NCBI GenBank assembly: GCA_018398575.1
Contig: JAGTXZ010000005.1
Location: forward strand, 3,038,001-3,102,000
DNA: 64,000 nt
Source of the DNA: Ampelomyces quisqualis
Lineage: Eukaryota > Ascomycota > Dothideomycetes > Pleosporales > Phaeosphaeriaceae
Direction: 5' to 3'
Shown here piece by piece: positions 1 through 11,249 of this stretch (positions are counted from its first letter, which is position 1; every line of letters begins with the position of its first letter). The notes beneath the pieces are model-generated. The model was not told the DNA's origin. It saw nothing but the letters and a program-made list of their open reading frames with translations, and searched no databases. The translations under genes and the position numbers were made by a program.

Positions 1-1602
1 ATTTCTAAGTAGAACAACCTAGACTTAAGGTTAATAAACCTAATCTCTACTATAGAGACTGTAATAAACTTAAGACCTAGATTCTCTAGTTTAATAGGCA
101 CTTCTACGTAAAAGAAGATAAGATTAAAAATAATAATAAAGTTATCTTTACTATAACTTACATAAAAGGCAACACTAAGAAATAAGTACTTTTAATTATT
201 TAGAAGTATATAAACAATAACATTATAGACGCAAATAACACTAACCTTATAAAAGACTAGTAAACGTTTAAGACACGCCTATAATAGATCTTCTTACTTC
301 TTAAGGAATTTGTAATTGCAGAACAAAAAATCTAAAGTCTAAAATAAACCTAATTAGCTGCTAACTATACTAATGTTTTTTAATAATACGCTAAACAAAT
401 CTAGTAGAATAACACTACTCTAATGTGTATATATAAATAAGGCCTTAAAGCTACTATATAAGCTAAACTTATGCGTAGCAAAATATATATTACTACTCTT
501 AAAGAACTTTAGAATAAAGCTATTTACCTAGATAACAAACTTTATAAATTAGCACTTAAAGATAGGTTATACTTCTTGCGTTTACTATAGGAATATAAAG
601 GATTTTGCCTAAATAAAAAATATTAAGGACAAATATAGCTAAATAAAGAACAATAGCGCTACTACTTAAGATAGAAAACTTACTAACTACGCCTACTAAG
701 AGTATACTTAGGGTACAGACCTAAAGCTATGCACTTAGACAACCTTAACAAAGGCTTAGAATAAAAAAGTTACTTAAAGAAACAACTTTAAAGAGATAGG
801 CTTAATAAGAATAAGATTACTTATTATAACTGTAATAAGGTTAGACATTATACACAAGACTGTTGCTCTAAGAACAAAGTTATATGCTAGCTTAACATGT
901 TAACTAACACTTTAGAAAAAGATGTTAAAGAATAGATTATAATTAACAATTAACTTATTATCTAAACAACTAATAGACTACTAATAGTAGGATAGATAGA
1001 AGATACCTCTACTACATTATTAAATAACAAGGTCTTAACTAACTCTACGTTACTATATAATTAGGAATAAGACTATAATATTAAATAATTCTAATAGATA
1101 GGATTACTCTTACTGCAAACGTAACAAAACATTTACAACTAGTATAACTAAACTAACAAAGTTAACTAAGAATATATAGAATAATAGTACTAATCTTTAT
1201 AAGAATATTATACTCTTAGCCTATAGATAGATAGGTACTTTTTAAGAATAGATAGAGTTATAGAGGAAGAATAATTACTATACTTAGGAAACAAAGTCTA
1301 TAGAATATAGGATCTACAAGAGACTAAGAGAGTCTATAATACTTAAAAAGACTAAGAACTTACACTAGACAAGCTAGATATACACTTACTACTAGCTAGC
1401 CTTAAACTAGTGTGCTAGAATGCAACAGTTAGAAGACTGTGTTAAGAGGTAGACGTAGATAAACTATATAAGACGTGCTGTAACTTATATATAAAGTAGA
1501 CATACTATACTAATAATAAGTAAGTATTAGTACTAAACTCTATACTTACAGAATACTAGGATAGGAAGGTAAATAAATTATATTAAATTCTGCTTATAGA
1601 TA
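1..1602 (+). pseudogene. GypA gag remnant (oldest Ty3/gypsy element, 5' segment)
   Basis: This is the gag part of a RIP-destroyed Ty3/gypsy polyprotein whose 5' LTR would lie left of the window. Around 500-570 the decayed frame reads like a gypsy capsid (D-N-K-L-Y-K-L-A-L-E-D-R). At 822-863 a CCHC zinc knuckle of the nucleocapsid is visible, spaced C-x2-C-x4-H-x4-C, with the first Cys replaced by Tyr (TGT to TAT, as RIP would do). The frame is interrupted by many TAG/TAA codons and no protein can be made. The coding text stops at 1602, where GypB is inserted with a 5-bp target duplication, and resumes at 8615 with the protease region. Family assignment rests on the downstream RT, integrase and chromodomain. 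Confidence 0.75.
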
Positions 1603-1607
1603 GATAC

Positions 1608-1889
1608 TGTAAGGATGCTACAGCGTAGAGCTGTTAGTTGCGCAGTAATACGCCTGCGCCATAACAACGCTACTCTAGCGTTTTTACACGTAGGACGCGC
1701 ACAGCTACCCTAGCGTCTTAACAGCGCTACGCTAGCGCAGACCTAGTGCATTCTAGTTGTAAGGACACACGTCTAGTTATATCTACAAAAGAGTAGTTCT
1801 GTACTAAAGTAGTAGAATAGGAATTAACTTACTTCTACCTATACTGCTATTATTATCCTGTAACTTTGCTGCTATACAAACCTCTTATA
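1608..1889 (+). repeat. GypB 5' LTR (282 bp)
   Basis: Starts TGTAAGGATGCTACAGCG and ends CTCTTATA. Compared with the right LTR the differences I see are only C/T and G/A. A weak TATA-like stretch (TTATATCTA) near 1779-1787 may mark the promoter. The preceding 5 bases GATAC are the target duplication. Confidence 0.93.
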
Positions 1890-1949
1890 GTTTTAATTCC
1901 TCTACCTTGCAAAAGGATAGCAGCCTAGTTACCTAATAACAATAGATTA

Positions 1950-3060
1950 AGATCTGCCTCTAAGCCTACTAGCTAATCTATTAAGAGAAAACACCCCTAA
2001 TAAGGAATTAATGCTTAGCCTAGGCAAACGCTTAGCGCAGCTAAAGCGCTAGCGCTAAGAACTTAAGGAGCAAGCTAAGATCTAGACTCTAGAAGAGGAA
2101 GTACGCTAATAGGAGTAATTATTAGCAGGTAAACAACCTCTCTTACCTCCTAAACAGCCCTTAGGCGCTCTAAATAAAACAGATCTACTAACCCCCCTAG
2201 TTGAACGCGATACGTCCCTACTAGCGCAACGCCTCTAACTTAACCTATTAGTGCTACCAGAACGCAGGCCAAAGATTAAGAAAATCTCTATCTTTAAAGG
2301 CAAGAGAATTAGAGAGTATTAGGACTTTAAGGCTAGGCTATCTATTGCCTTTTAATTAGACCTCTTAGCCTTTTAGCTTAAGGATCAAAAGATTACCTTT
2401 ACCCTCTAATACCTACAAACTATGTTTTAACAAATATAGATACAGAGAAAATAGAAAGACAATAGCAAAATGCTAGCGTAGCACAATATAATATCCTTTC
2501 TACTTAATTAGATTAAGAGCTCTATAAATAGGAAGCTTTAAGTTACTATACAGTATTAAAAGGCATTTCAAAAGAACAGCTAAACAGTAAACAAATTTGC
2601 AGCCTATCTATCTACTTTAGAAAATTAAGTAAATCTCTCTTACAAACAAAAACACCTAGTAATGCACTTGTATAGTAAACTCTGCCTAGAGATTAGAGTA
2701 GCTCTCTCTAACTACACTAAGTTCTCTACTACTTGTAAAGAACTTGTTAAACGCGCTGTAACGCTAAAAGATAACTTGCGCTGTAGTAGTAGTATACTAT
2801 TGCTATACTATTGCACATACAGAACGCCTAGTATAAGAAAAACTTTGCAGCCTAAACTAGACGCAACAGCTCTATAACGTCGTGTTACTAGCACTATAAA
2901 CCTAAGCCTAAAGCTAACTAACGCCTGCTACTATTGCAGCAAGATAGGCTATTAGGCTAGAGAGTGTAGATTAAGGCTTAACAGCTTTTCTTCTATTACT
3001 AGTTTAAACGCAATACAAACAAAAAACAAGCAGGCCTAAGAGAAGCCTTCTCTTTAATAG
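1950..3060 (+). pseudogene. GypB gag remnant
   Basis: Decayed capsid/nucleocapsid of GypB. The N-terminal part is charged and helical (frame near 2030-2100 reads L-G-K-R-L-A-Q-L-K-R). The piece 2662-2877 is the longest uninterrupted stretch (71 codons). A CCHC knuckle lies at 2926-2967 with the order C-Y-Y-C-S-K-I-G-Y-x4-C, so the zinc-binding His is now Tyr (CAY to TAY, a RIP-type change). In-frame stops are TAG/TAA. It is followed directly by the protease and RT frame. Confidence 0.75.
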
Positions 3061-3099
3061 CTCAAGTTCTACTACAATAGAAGAATTATATTAAAGTAC

Positions 3100-6000
3100 T
3101 TAGAACGCTGCGTAACAATAGCACTGCGTAGCCTACACAAATCCTAATTAACTGCAGTGCAGAACTTAGCACTATTAACAAGAGAGTTACCTTACTTAAA
3201 GATATCTCTTATATTAATAGTGCTGCGCTACTAACTATCTGCTTACCTAACTTAAGTACTATACCTAGCTTCTACGCTTATTAAGCTTATCTAATAATAA
3301 AAGACAACTAGAGCGTAACTAAGTCCTTTACTACTATCCTATACAGGATTGCTAATACAGCACAACCTGTTATTTTAGGTCTACTAAGCCTAAAAGAGAG
3401 GCGCGTTGTTATTAACTGCAAGTTAAAGCAGTAGCGCTACAAGCTTAACACTAATACAATAAGGGTTAAAGACGTAAAAACCTTTGCAGAATCTCTTTAT
3501 AATAAGCTAAGCGTGTACGCAGTCCTAGTAGGCAGTCTATAATCCTCTTCTACTAAATGCCTATTGTAGCTCCTTAAACTTAAGGATTTTAAAGACGTTG
3601 CAAACAGTAACGCTGCTAACGCGCTGCTGCAGCACTACAGAAGTAACTACGCTATTAAGTTAGAAAAAGAAACTACAGCTCTATATAGGCTACTTTATAA
3701 CCTCTTACTAAAGAAGCTAAGTGTACTGCATAACTACTTAGCAACAGCGTAAAGCCTAGGCTAGATCTAAGAAAGCACAAGCCCTGTAGGAGCACCTATC
3801 CTGTTTGTGCTTAAAAAAGATAGAACGCTACGCCTTTGCGTAGATTATTAAGGCCTTAATTAAGTTACTAAGAAGAATAGACTAGCTCTTCCCTTAATTA
3901 GAGAAACCCTTAATTAGCTCTGTAGATTAGTAAAGTTTACTAAGCTTAATCTTAAGAACGCGTATTACTAGATTAGGATCTAGTAAGGTAACAAGTAGAA
4001 GACAGCGTTTTGCACGCAATACAGCTACTTTAAGTACATAGTTATACCCTTTAGGCTAACTAACGCGCCTGCTACATTCTAGAGGTATATTAACAGAGCC
4101 TTAGCCTTGTATTTAGATATCTTTTGTGTTGTCTATTTTAATAATATTCTAATCTTTTCTCAAAAGAGAAAGGATTATTAGAAACAGGTAAGAAAAGTAC
4201 TTGCCAAGCTAAGAGAATACAGCCTTTTTATTAATTTGAAAAAGTGTACCTTTACTACTAACTAAGTTAAGTTCCTAGGGTTTATTATGCGCCTTAATAG
4301 CGTTATAATAGATCTAGAACAGGTTTACGCAGTTATTAATTAGCTTACGCTAACGTCCTTTAAGGATGTTTAAGTCTTTCTAGGCTTTGCAAACTTCTAT
4401 TAACGCTTTATATAGGGTTTCTCTGTTATTATTAGCCTAATTACTAATCTCCTAAAAGGATTAGTTTAAGGGAAAAAGTCTAGTCCTTTTAACTAGCCTA
4501 ACGCTGCAGAGAAAGCAAAGCGCTAGCTATGCAACAGGTTTGCAACTACGCCTGTTCTGCAGCACTACAATTATACACTCCTATCTAAGTTAGAAACTAA
4601 TACTTCTATTTAGGAAGTAGCAGGCATCTTCTTCTAACTCTATGCAGATAGGAACTGGCACTCTGTAGCCTTCTAGTTAAGAAAGCTCTTGCCTGCAGAA
4701 AGGAACTACTATATATATAACCTAGAGCTCCTTACTATTGTTATAGTAGTACAGCACTAGCGTTACTATGTTAAGGGGCTAGCAATTTAGTTAGAAATAT
4801 AGACAGACTATAACAACCTACGCAGCTTTATAGGCACGTTAACCCTGTCTAGAAGATAGGCTAGCTAGGCAATAAAGCTAGCTGCTTATAACTTTAAGAT
4901 TAAGCATTAGTCTAAAAAAACAAATCCTGTAGACAGGCCTTTAAGGCAACCTATAGACAACAGCAATACGCTAGATATTTAACTATTAGATATATTGCTA
5001 GCACTGCAAAAGAAGTTGCAGCTAGTAAGAACCTAAGCTAAGCTACTTAGGGAGAAGCTAGCGTTAGTAAGAAGCTAGACAACAGCTTAATAGTAAGCAG
5101 GCACTCTACATCTTAGTAAAGATATTTCTATAAGCCTAGCGCATAGCGTTAAGGCGACAGCTACAAGCTACAGCCTTAATTAGGAAATCTCTAAGAGTAG
5201 ACTAGTAGTAACCTAAAGGGTTATATAGTTACAAAGCCTAACGCACAGCGTTAAAGCAATAGCTAGAAGCTACAGCCCTAATTAGGAGATTCCTAAGGGC
5301 AGACTAGTAATAGCCTAAAGGATTACGCAGTTACAAGCAAAAGCTGCAGCCTTAAGGAAGTTAGCTTATAAAGAACTTTCTAAGTCTTTTTTTAAAATCT
5401 GTGTATAAGCATAACAGAATAACCTAGAAGCAGTTACAATACGCAGGGACGTTAAATCCCTAGTGTCTGCCTATTAAGGCACTAGCAAACGCCTAAGGCA
5501 CTAGAAGCTTAACGCTTTAGGCAGCCTTTGGTTTAAAGACTAATTGTATATCCTACTAGAGCTAGCCCTTAGGGCTAAGCTCCTTAAGCTGTATTACAAT
5601 AATCTACTTACTAGCTATTTTAGGCAGGCTAAAACGCTTAAGCTTGTAGCCTAATACTACTATTAGCCTAGGCTTAAGAAAGAGCTTAAGGAGTACATTA
5701 ACTCTTGCTTAGTGTGCTAAGGCATAAAGTTGCTTAAGCAACACTCTGCTAGCGTGTTAAACGCGCTCCTCTAACCTTAGAGACTATAGCAAGAAATTAC
5801 AATAGATTTTGTTATAGGCCTACTGCCTACTAAGCGCTACAGCGTTGTGTACAACGCAATACTTGTTATAGTTAACAGGTACACAAAAATAGCCAAGTAT
5901 ATCCCTATACAAAAAACAGTTACTACCTTACAATTAGCAGATCTGTTTTTAGAACACGTTGTACAATTCTTTAGCTTGCCTAAAGGTATTGTATTAGACT

Positions 6001-6850
6001 AAGAAAGTGTCTTTACTTTGCAGTTCTAGGCAGACTTCTACTTTATAGCAAAGGTAAAGCGCTAGCTTAGCACTACCTTTTATCTGCAAACAAATAGCTA
6101 AACAGAGCGTTAAAATTAAACGCTAGAGTAATACTTAAGGGCTTTTGTAAGCAATTAACCTAATAATTAGGTATACCTTTTGTTACTAGCAGAGTTTGCA
6201 TATAATAATGCTAGACAGGCTATATTAGGAGTATCTCTATTCTTTGCCTACTATAGGTTCTACCTGCGCCTTAACTGCAAGCCAACAGCGCCTACTAAAG
6301 TTTCTAGCATTAGAGAAAGGTTACAGAAGCTTATACAAACTTAGAACGCTTTAGCCAATTACTAGAGTAAAAGTTTGCAATACTAGAAATAATATTATAA
6401 TAAGAAATACAGGCCCTAAGAGTTTAAACTAGAAGATATAGTTCTCTTATTAACAAAGCATCTGCGCCTGTGCAGCGCTAGCAAAAAGCTGTTACTGCGC
6501 TAGATAGGCCCCTTTCTAGTAGATAAGCAAATTAGCTTACAAGCTTTTAGAATCTTACTCCTATTACATATAAAGGTCTACTCTGTATTCTATACGTCCT
6601 TACTCTAGCTATTTATGCCAAGAGAGAGGAAAGAATTAACTCTACCTAGGCCTGTTAACCTAGACAATAGTAATAAGCTAGGGCAACGCTATAAGGTTAA
6701 AGCTGTCCTAGCAAAGCAGCGTAACAGACGTTTAGTAAATTACCTAGTTAAATAGAAAGGCTAGCTACTAAAATATAACAAGTAGGTTAATTAAAAAGAT
6801 ATAGACAAATTACTTATAGAAAAGTATAACTAGAAAGGAGATTAATTATT
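3100..6850 (+). pseudogene. GypB pol remnant (PR-RT-RNase H-integrase-chromodomain)
   Basis: Ruin of a Ty3/gypsy pol. RT is recognisable at about 3780-4400. The catalytic box, normally Y-x-D-D, reads Y-F-N-N at 4134-4145, so both aspartates became Asn through G-to-A changes. RNase H follows at about 4600-5000. Integrase spans about 5690-6450, including the D-F-V-I-G-L-L-P block and a recognisable D-Q-E-S-V-F box. A chromodomain at about 6690-6850 (Q-R-Y-K-V-K-A-V-L-A ... D-I-D-K-L-L) places it with chromoviruses, which target heterochromatin. Many TAG codons stand at expected Gln or Trp positions. It cannot be active. Confidence 0.88.
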
Positions 6851-6929
6851 ATTACAAATTAATATACAGAAAAAACAAAAGGAAAAACAAAGGAAAAAAA
6901 AAAGAAAAAAGAAAAAAAAAACTAGGCGC

Positions 6930-8250
6930 CTTAGCAGCGCAACGCTAGCGCCTAAGCAGCGCAACTAGGCATAAACGCTAGCTTACTCTAGGAAGTCCTT
7001 ATTATCTAGGTCCTTAGAGATAGAGAACTTGTCTCTACTACCCTCCTTATCCTCCCTCTTAACCTCTTCTACACCTTTCTACCCCTCTACAGTAGCTTTA
7101 CCTAGATTACCTACTAGCTTATAAGTTAATAGTGTAGTAGTAGCGCGTTAAGAGCGCTTTAGCTTGCCCTTAGTAGCAGAGCGCTTAAAAAGAGGCTGCC
7201 TAGTTAGCTAAGACTTAGCTAGGCGTTTCTTAGAGGCCTTAGCCTTAGCCTTAGCCTTAGCCTTAGCCTTGCCCTTAGCCTTACCTTTTTCTTTAGAGAG
7301 AGAGGGCGTAAAGGTAGGGCTCTAAGGAGAAGGAGTTTTATCTCTCTCCTCCTTCTGCTTCTTGCGCCCTCTAGAATTAGAGCCCTAGTTGCTAGCAGCT
7401 CTCTTTAAATTAAGGTTAAAGTTAGACTGCGCGTTAGCCTTACTAAGCAGCAGCAGATTAGCTTAGACAACGTTAAAACAATAGCGCAGCAACTACAAGA
7501 AACAAGAAAAAATAACTTACCTAGGCCTGCAAGAGATTAAGAATGCCCTCTACTATAGTAGAGAGGTAGTTAGTTACTTTAACCTATAAGATCTAAATCT
7601 TATTACCCTTAGGCTAATAGCAACCTCTAAACTTTACCTCTTTACAGAGGAAAAGCTCTACTAAGGTAGTTTACTAGCGCAACGCTGTCTCTTACGCGTT
7701 AACATCTAGGTCTACTCTAGCCTTATTAGTAGTAAAGCGCTACTGCTACTAGTATAGAGTATTTTAGCCTTTAACAAAACTTAGTAGTACTAGAGTGTAG
7801 GACTTCTTTTTATAGGCGCACCTATTGTACTATAGGCTGCTAGAGATGTAGTTACACGCTATGCTATTAATCTTTAGACCCTTAGTATAACGCAGGTAAA
7901 CTAGCTTAGCTAGCTTAATATTAAGGACGCTACTATAGCAGGCAATAGGCGTAGCCTAAACGCTAGGTTAGCAACGTTGCAACACTAGCGTTACACTACT
8001 TACAAAAATAGTAGAAGTAGTAGGCAGCATAAGTGTAGTGCTTATAGTAATTAATATAAGAGCAACAGGGTTACAACAGCGTAGAGCTAGGAGATAGTAT
8101 AGTAGTAATAGTAATGTAATTATTACTAAGGAAGCAGAAAGGATTAGGCACATAAAGTTCTGCTATAATTCTGCTATTACTATAGCTACTAGCTGCCTCT
8201 TAGATTTACCTAGAGTTTTAGCCTTAGCACAACAACAGCGCTTATAACAA
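6930..8250 (-). pseudogene. GypB antisense accessory ORF (Lys/Ala-rich, Cys motif)
   Basis: Between the pol end and the 3' LTR the better reading is on the minus strand, opposite to pol. It contains a Cys/Tyr cluster at about 7790-7860 (N-R-C-A-Y-K-K-K-S-Y-T-L-V), then a basic Ser/Pro-rich segment (about 7300-7400) and an 8-fold Lys-Ala run encoded by the hexamer repeat at 7237-7285. The piece 7968-8153 is open and hydrophobic but this may be the wrong frame. I do not recognise a named domain. Similar extra ORFs occur in the same place in GypA, GypC and CopA, which argues that it is a real accessory gene rather than chance. Function unknown. Confidence 0.45.
7237..7285. repeat. CCTTAG hexamer repeat inside GypB antisense ORF
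   Basis: About eight copies of CCTTAG, one or two altered. On the minus strand it reads as alternating Lys-Ala codons (AAG GCT), so it is an in-frame amino-acid repeat. It is not the fungal telomere unit CCCTAA. Confidence 0.85.
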
Positions 8251-8327
8251 CAACGTTAGGCATGCGCTAACAAGACCTAACGTTATACAAATTACTAAGA
8301 TAGTAATTCTAAAAGGAAAGAAATAAT

Positions 8328-8609
8328 TGTAAAGATACTACAGCGTAGAGCTGTTAGTTGCGCAGTAATGCGCCTGCGCTATAATAACGCTACTCTAGCG
8401 TCCTTACGCGTAGAACGCGCACAGCTGCTCTAGCGTCTTAACAGCGCTACGCTAGCGCAGACCTAGTGCATTCTAGTTGTAAAGACACGCGTCTAGTTAT
8501 ATCTATAAAAGGGTAGTTCTACACTAAAGTAGCAGAATAAGAATTAACTTACTTCTACCTGTACTGCTATTGTTATCCTGTAACTTCGCTGCTATACAAA
8601 CCTCTTACA
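8328..8609 (+). repeat. GypB 3' LTR (282 bp)
   Basis: Partner of 1608-1889, same length, starting TGTAAAGATACTACAGCG and ending CTCTTACA. It is followed by GATAC (8610-8614), identical to the 5 bases before the left LTR. Confidence 0.93.
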
Positions 8610-8614
8610 GATAC

Positions 8615-10736
8615 CTATAGAATTCTTGTAATCTAAAACATAGACTTCTATTATAGATAGCGTGTAATAGCAACTACTACCTAATATATTACAGCAGTAA
8701 AATTAACTAATACTTGTTTTAGTAGAAGAAACCTTCTAAGTACTAATAGTACAGTTACTCTAAAGATACCTGCGTAAATTACCTATATAATAAACAAAAT
8801 ATAGAAAGTTTTTCTAACGTATTAAAAGAAGAAAGTATATCTAATAGAATGCTTGTTAACAGTAGCTACATAAACTATATATAGCAGTTCTGCCTATAAC
8901 TAGAGTGTAAGAAGTACTATAATAATAAAGAAGCTAATAGATATAAGAAGAATAAGTCTTTTTTAGAGTTAACTCTAGACTTTAGAAAGAGACCTAGAGC
9001 TGTAACGCAATTAACTTAGCTAAGCTTATAAAACTTATAGTAAGAGTTAATAGAACAAGAATAAAGGCGCTTTTAGATTTAGAATTATAAGTAAACTATA
9101 TTTTAGGTAATGCCTTATTAAGAGCTAGGCTCTAACCTTGCTAGAAATAATAATTATATAAACTTTATATTGCAAATAGAAAGTAGATGCCTAATAAGTT
9201 ACTTATTAGATATAAGACTACTATAGAACTTAACATCTAAGGAACTAAATAGGAAATATACCTAGACGTCTTTAGATTAGCTACCTATAACATTATATTA
9301 GGACTTCTATAGTTTAGAAAGAATAGCCTACAGATAGACTAAGAGAAGAGATCTATCTTTTTAGAGAATTATAATAATATAACAGATTCTAAGCCTACGC
9401 ATTAGTAGCGTTTAATAGTAGATAAAAAGATAATTAATAATATTACTTTAACTAAGACGTAGTTAAAGATACAACTAGTTAACTTAAATAATTAAAGAAG
9501 AAATACTAATATATTATAAGTTTTAAAAAAACGTGTAACTTCTAATATACTTAAGGAATATAAAAAGTTTAAGAAACTATTTTTAGAAGAAACAGGTCTA
9601 GAAGCACTGCCTAAGCATTAGAAGTAAGACTATAAGATTGTCCTAAAAGAAGAGAAAAGGCTAACCTTTAGACTAATCTACAAATTATTAGAAAAAGAGC
9701 TAGAAGCACTCTAAGAGTATATCTAAGTAAACTTAAAGAAAGGTTTTATTTAAGTATTAGAATTACTAGCTAGATACCTAATTATATTTGTACTAAAGAA
9801 GAACAGTAAACTACAACTATATATTAACTTTTAGAAACTTAATAATATTATAGTTTAGAATTAATACTTACTACCTAATATTTTAGAACTATAGGATTAA
9901 CTAGCCTATGCAAAGATCTTTACAACACTAGATCTAAGAGGCGCGTATAACCTTATACGCATAAAGAAAGGTAAAGAATAAAAGACAGCGTTTAGAACAC
10001 GCTATAGCTACTATAAGTACCTAGTAATACTATTTAGTCTTACTAACGCCTTAGTAATGTGTTAAGCACTTATTAATAACGTACTTTAAAAATACTTTAA
10101 TATATTTGTTATTACATACCTTAATAATATCTTTATTTATTTAGAAAATAAGAAGAAATATATAGGAAATATTTATACAATCCTAACGCTATTAGAAAAG
10201 TTTTTTCTAGTAGTAGACCTTAATAAATATAAATAGCACTAGGAAGAAGTAGAATTCTTAGAGTGTATAGTTAGGAAGAACAGAGTACAAATAAGCAAGG
10301 ATAAGATTAAAGTTATTAGAAATTAGCTAACGCCTACTATAGTAAAGGATATCTAATCCTTTCTAGGCTTTACTAACTTTAATTAATAGTTTATTTAGAA
10401 CTTCTTACTAATTACTACGCTACTTACTAAACTTATATAAAAAGATACACTTTAGAAATAAATAGAAGAACAAAGCTAGGTATTTAAGACGCTTAAAGAC
10501 GCATATATAGCACTACTTATTCTTATTACATTTAGAAGCAGAGAACTGCTTAGATTTAAAACTAACGCATTAGATTTAGTAATTAGAATGTGTGCAAAAT
10601 AAGAATAAGATAAGAAATAGTATCTAATAGCTTACTACTTATAAAAATTTATACTACTAGAAGAAAATTATAACATATATAACAAAGAACTACTTGTAAT
10701 TGTAGTAGTACTTAAACATTAGAAAATCTACGCAGA
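8615..10736 (+). pseudogene. GypA pol remnant, middle segment (protease, RT, start of RNase H)
   Basis: Continuation of GypA after the GypB insertion. A protease-like stretch (about 9190-9320, reading I-I-L-G-L just after a Y-L-D-V-F strand) is followed by RT at about 9600-10250. The RT box Y-L-D-D has become Y-L-N-N at 10117-10128. RNase H starts near 10500 and reaches K-I-Y-A at 10734. There PlaA interrupts the codon; the second half of RNase H resumes at 52861 in the same frame once PlaA and one GA duplicate are removed. Stops are TAG and TAA. Confidence 0.88.
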
Positions 10737-10860
10737 CGTTAGGAAAATATAACGTTAGCAATATCTGCAATATTAGCGACACTGTTAACACAACTGTACT
10801 GCTAGCTACTAGACAGTTTTTAACTGTGCTCTGCTATGCTAAGCAATAATAGTAATACCT
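10737..10860 (+). repeat. PlaA left terminus
   Basis: TIR CGTTAGGAAAA followed by subterminal units of the type GCAATATT / GCGACACT. About 120 bp align with the left end of MITE-1 (39347 onward), up to the shared GACAGTTTTT block; the two then diverge. The PlaA copy is RIP-mutated where MITE-1 keeps C or G. Confidence 0.85.
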
Positions 10861-11249
10861 AGTATACTATTATTAGTAGCCTAGCTTGTAGAACTCTTTT
10901 ACAAAATAGTTTATAGTTCTTATATTTAATATAGCTTTGTACTATTTACACAACTATATTGCTAGTTAGCAGCCTGTTCTTAACTGTACCTAACTATAGT
11001 TTAAGTCTAAAGCAATCTATTTAATAGCGCTGTTACTTAGTTTAGGTTTTACTGCAAATCTACACTATTCTTGCACTTTAAATTAATTTTACGTTACGTC
11101 TACATATATACTTCTTTTGCAATACTTTTTATATTTTTATACTTCTAGGACTAGGCTATGTATCTACTTAAGCACTTTTTATTCTACAGCTTTGCATAGT
11201 AGTGTACTGTACTCTGTAGTTTTACTACTTAATTTACCTAATTTACACT

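Larger units (their letters stand above)
1608..8609 (+). mobile_element. GypB: complete nested Ty3/gypsy LTR retrotransposon
   Basis: This 7.0-kb LTR retrotransposon is inserted in GypA. It has two 282-bp LTRs (1608-1889 and 8328-8609) starting TG and ending ACA (ATA in the RIP-mutated left copy). A perfect 5-bp target duplication GATAC flanks it at 1603-1607 and 8610-8614. A purine-rich tract (about 8311-8326) just before the right LTR fits a plus-strand primer. The inside reads gag, protease, RT, RNase H, integrase, chromodomain on + and then an antisense ORF. All long frames are broken. The flanking GypA sequence continues across the insertion, which dates GypB as younger than GypA. Confidence 0.93.

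Noticed and set aside
2662..2877. 71-codon open frame as a gene
   Set aside because: It is a surviving piece of the GypB gag, with homologous gag text and RIP stops on both sides.
7237..7285. Telomere-like repeat
   Set aside because: The unit is CCTTAG, not CCCTAA, and it encodes Lys-Ala within the antisense ORF of GypB.
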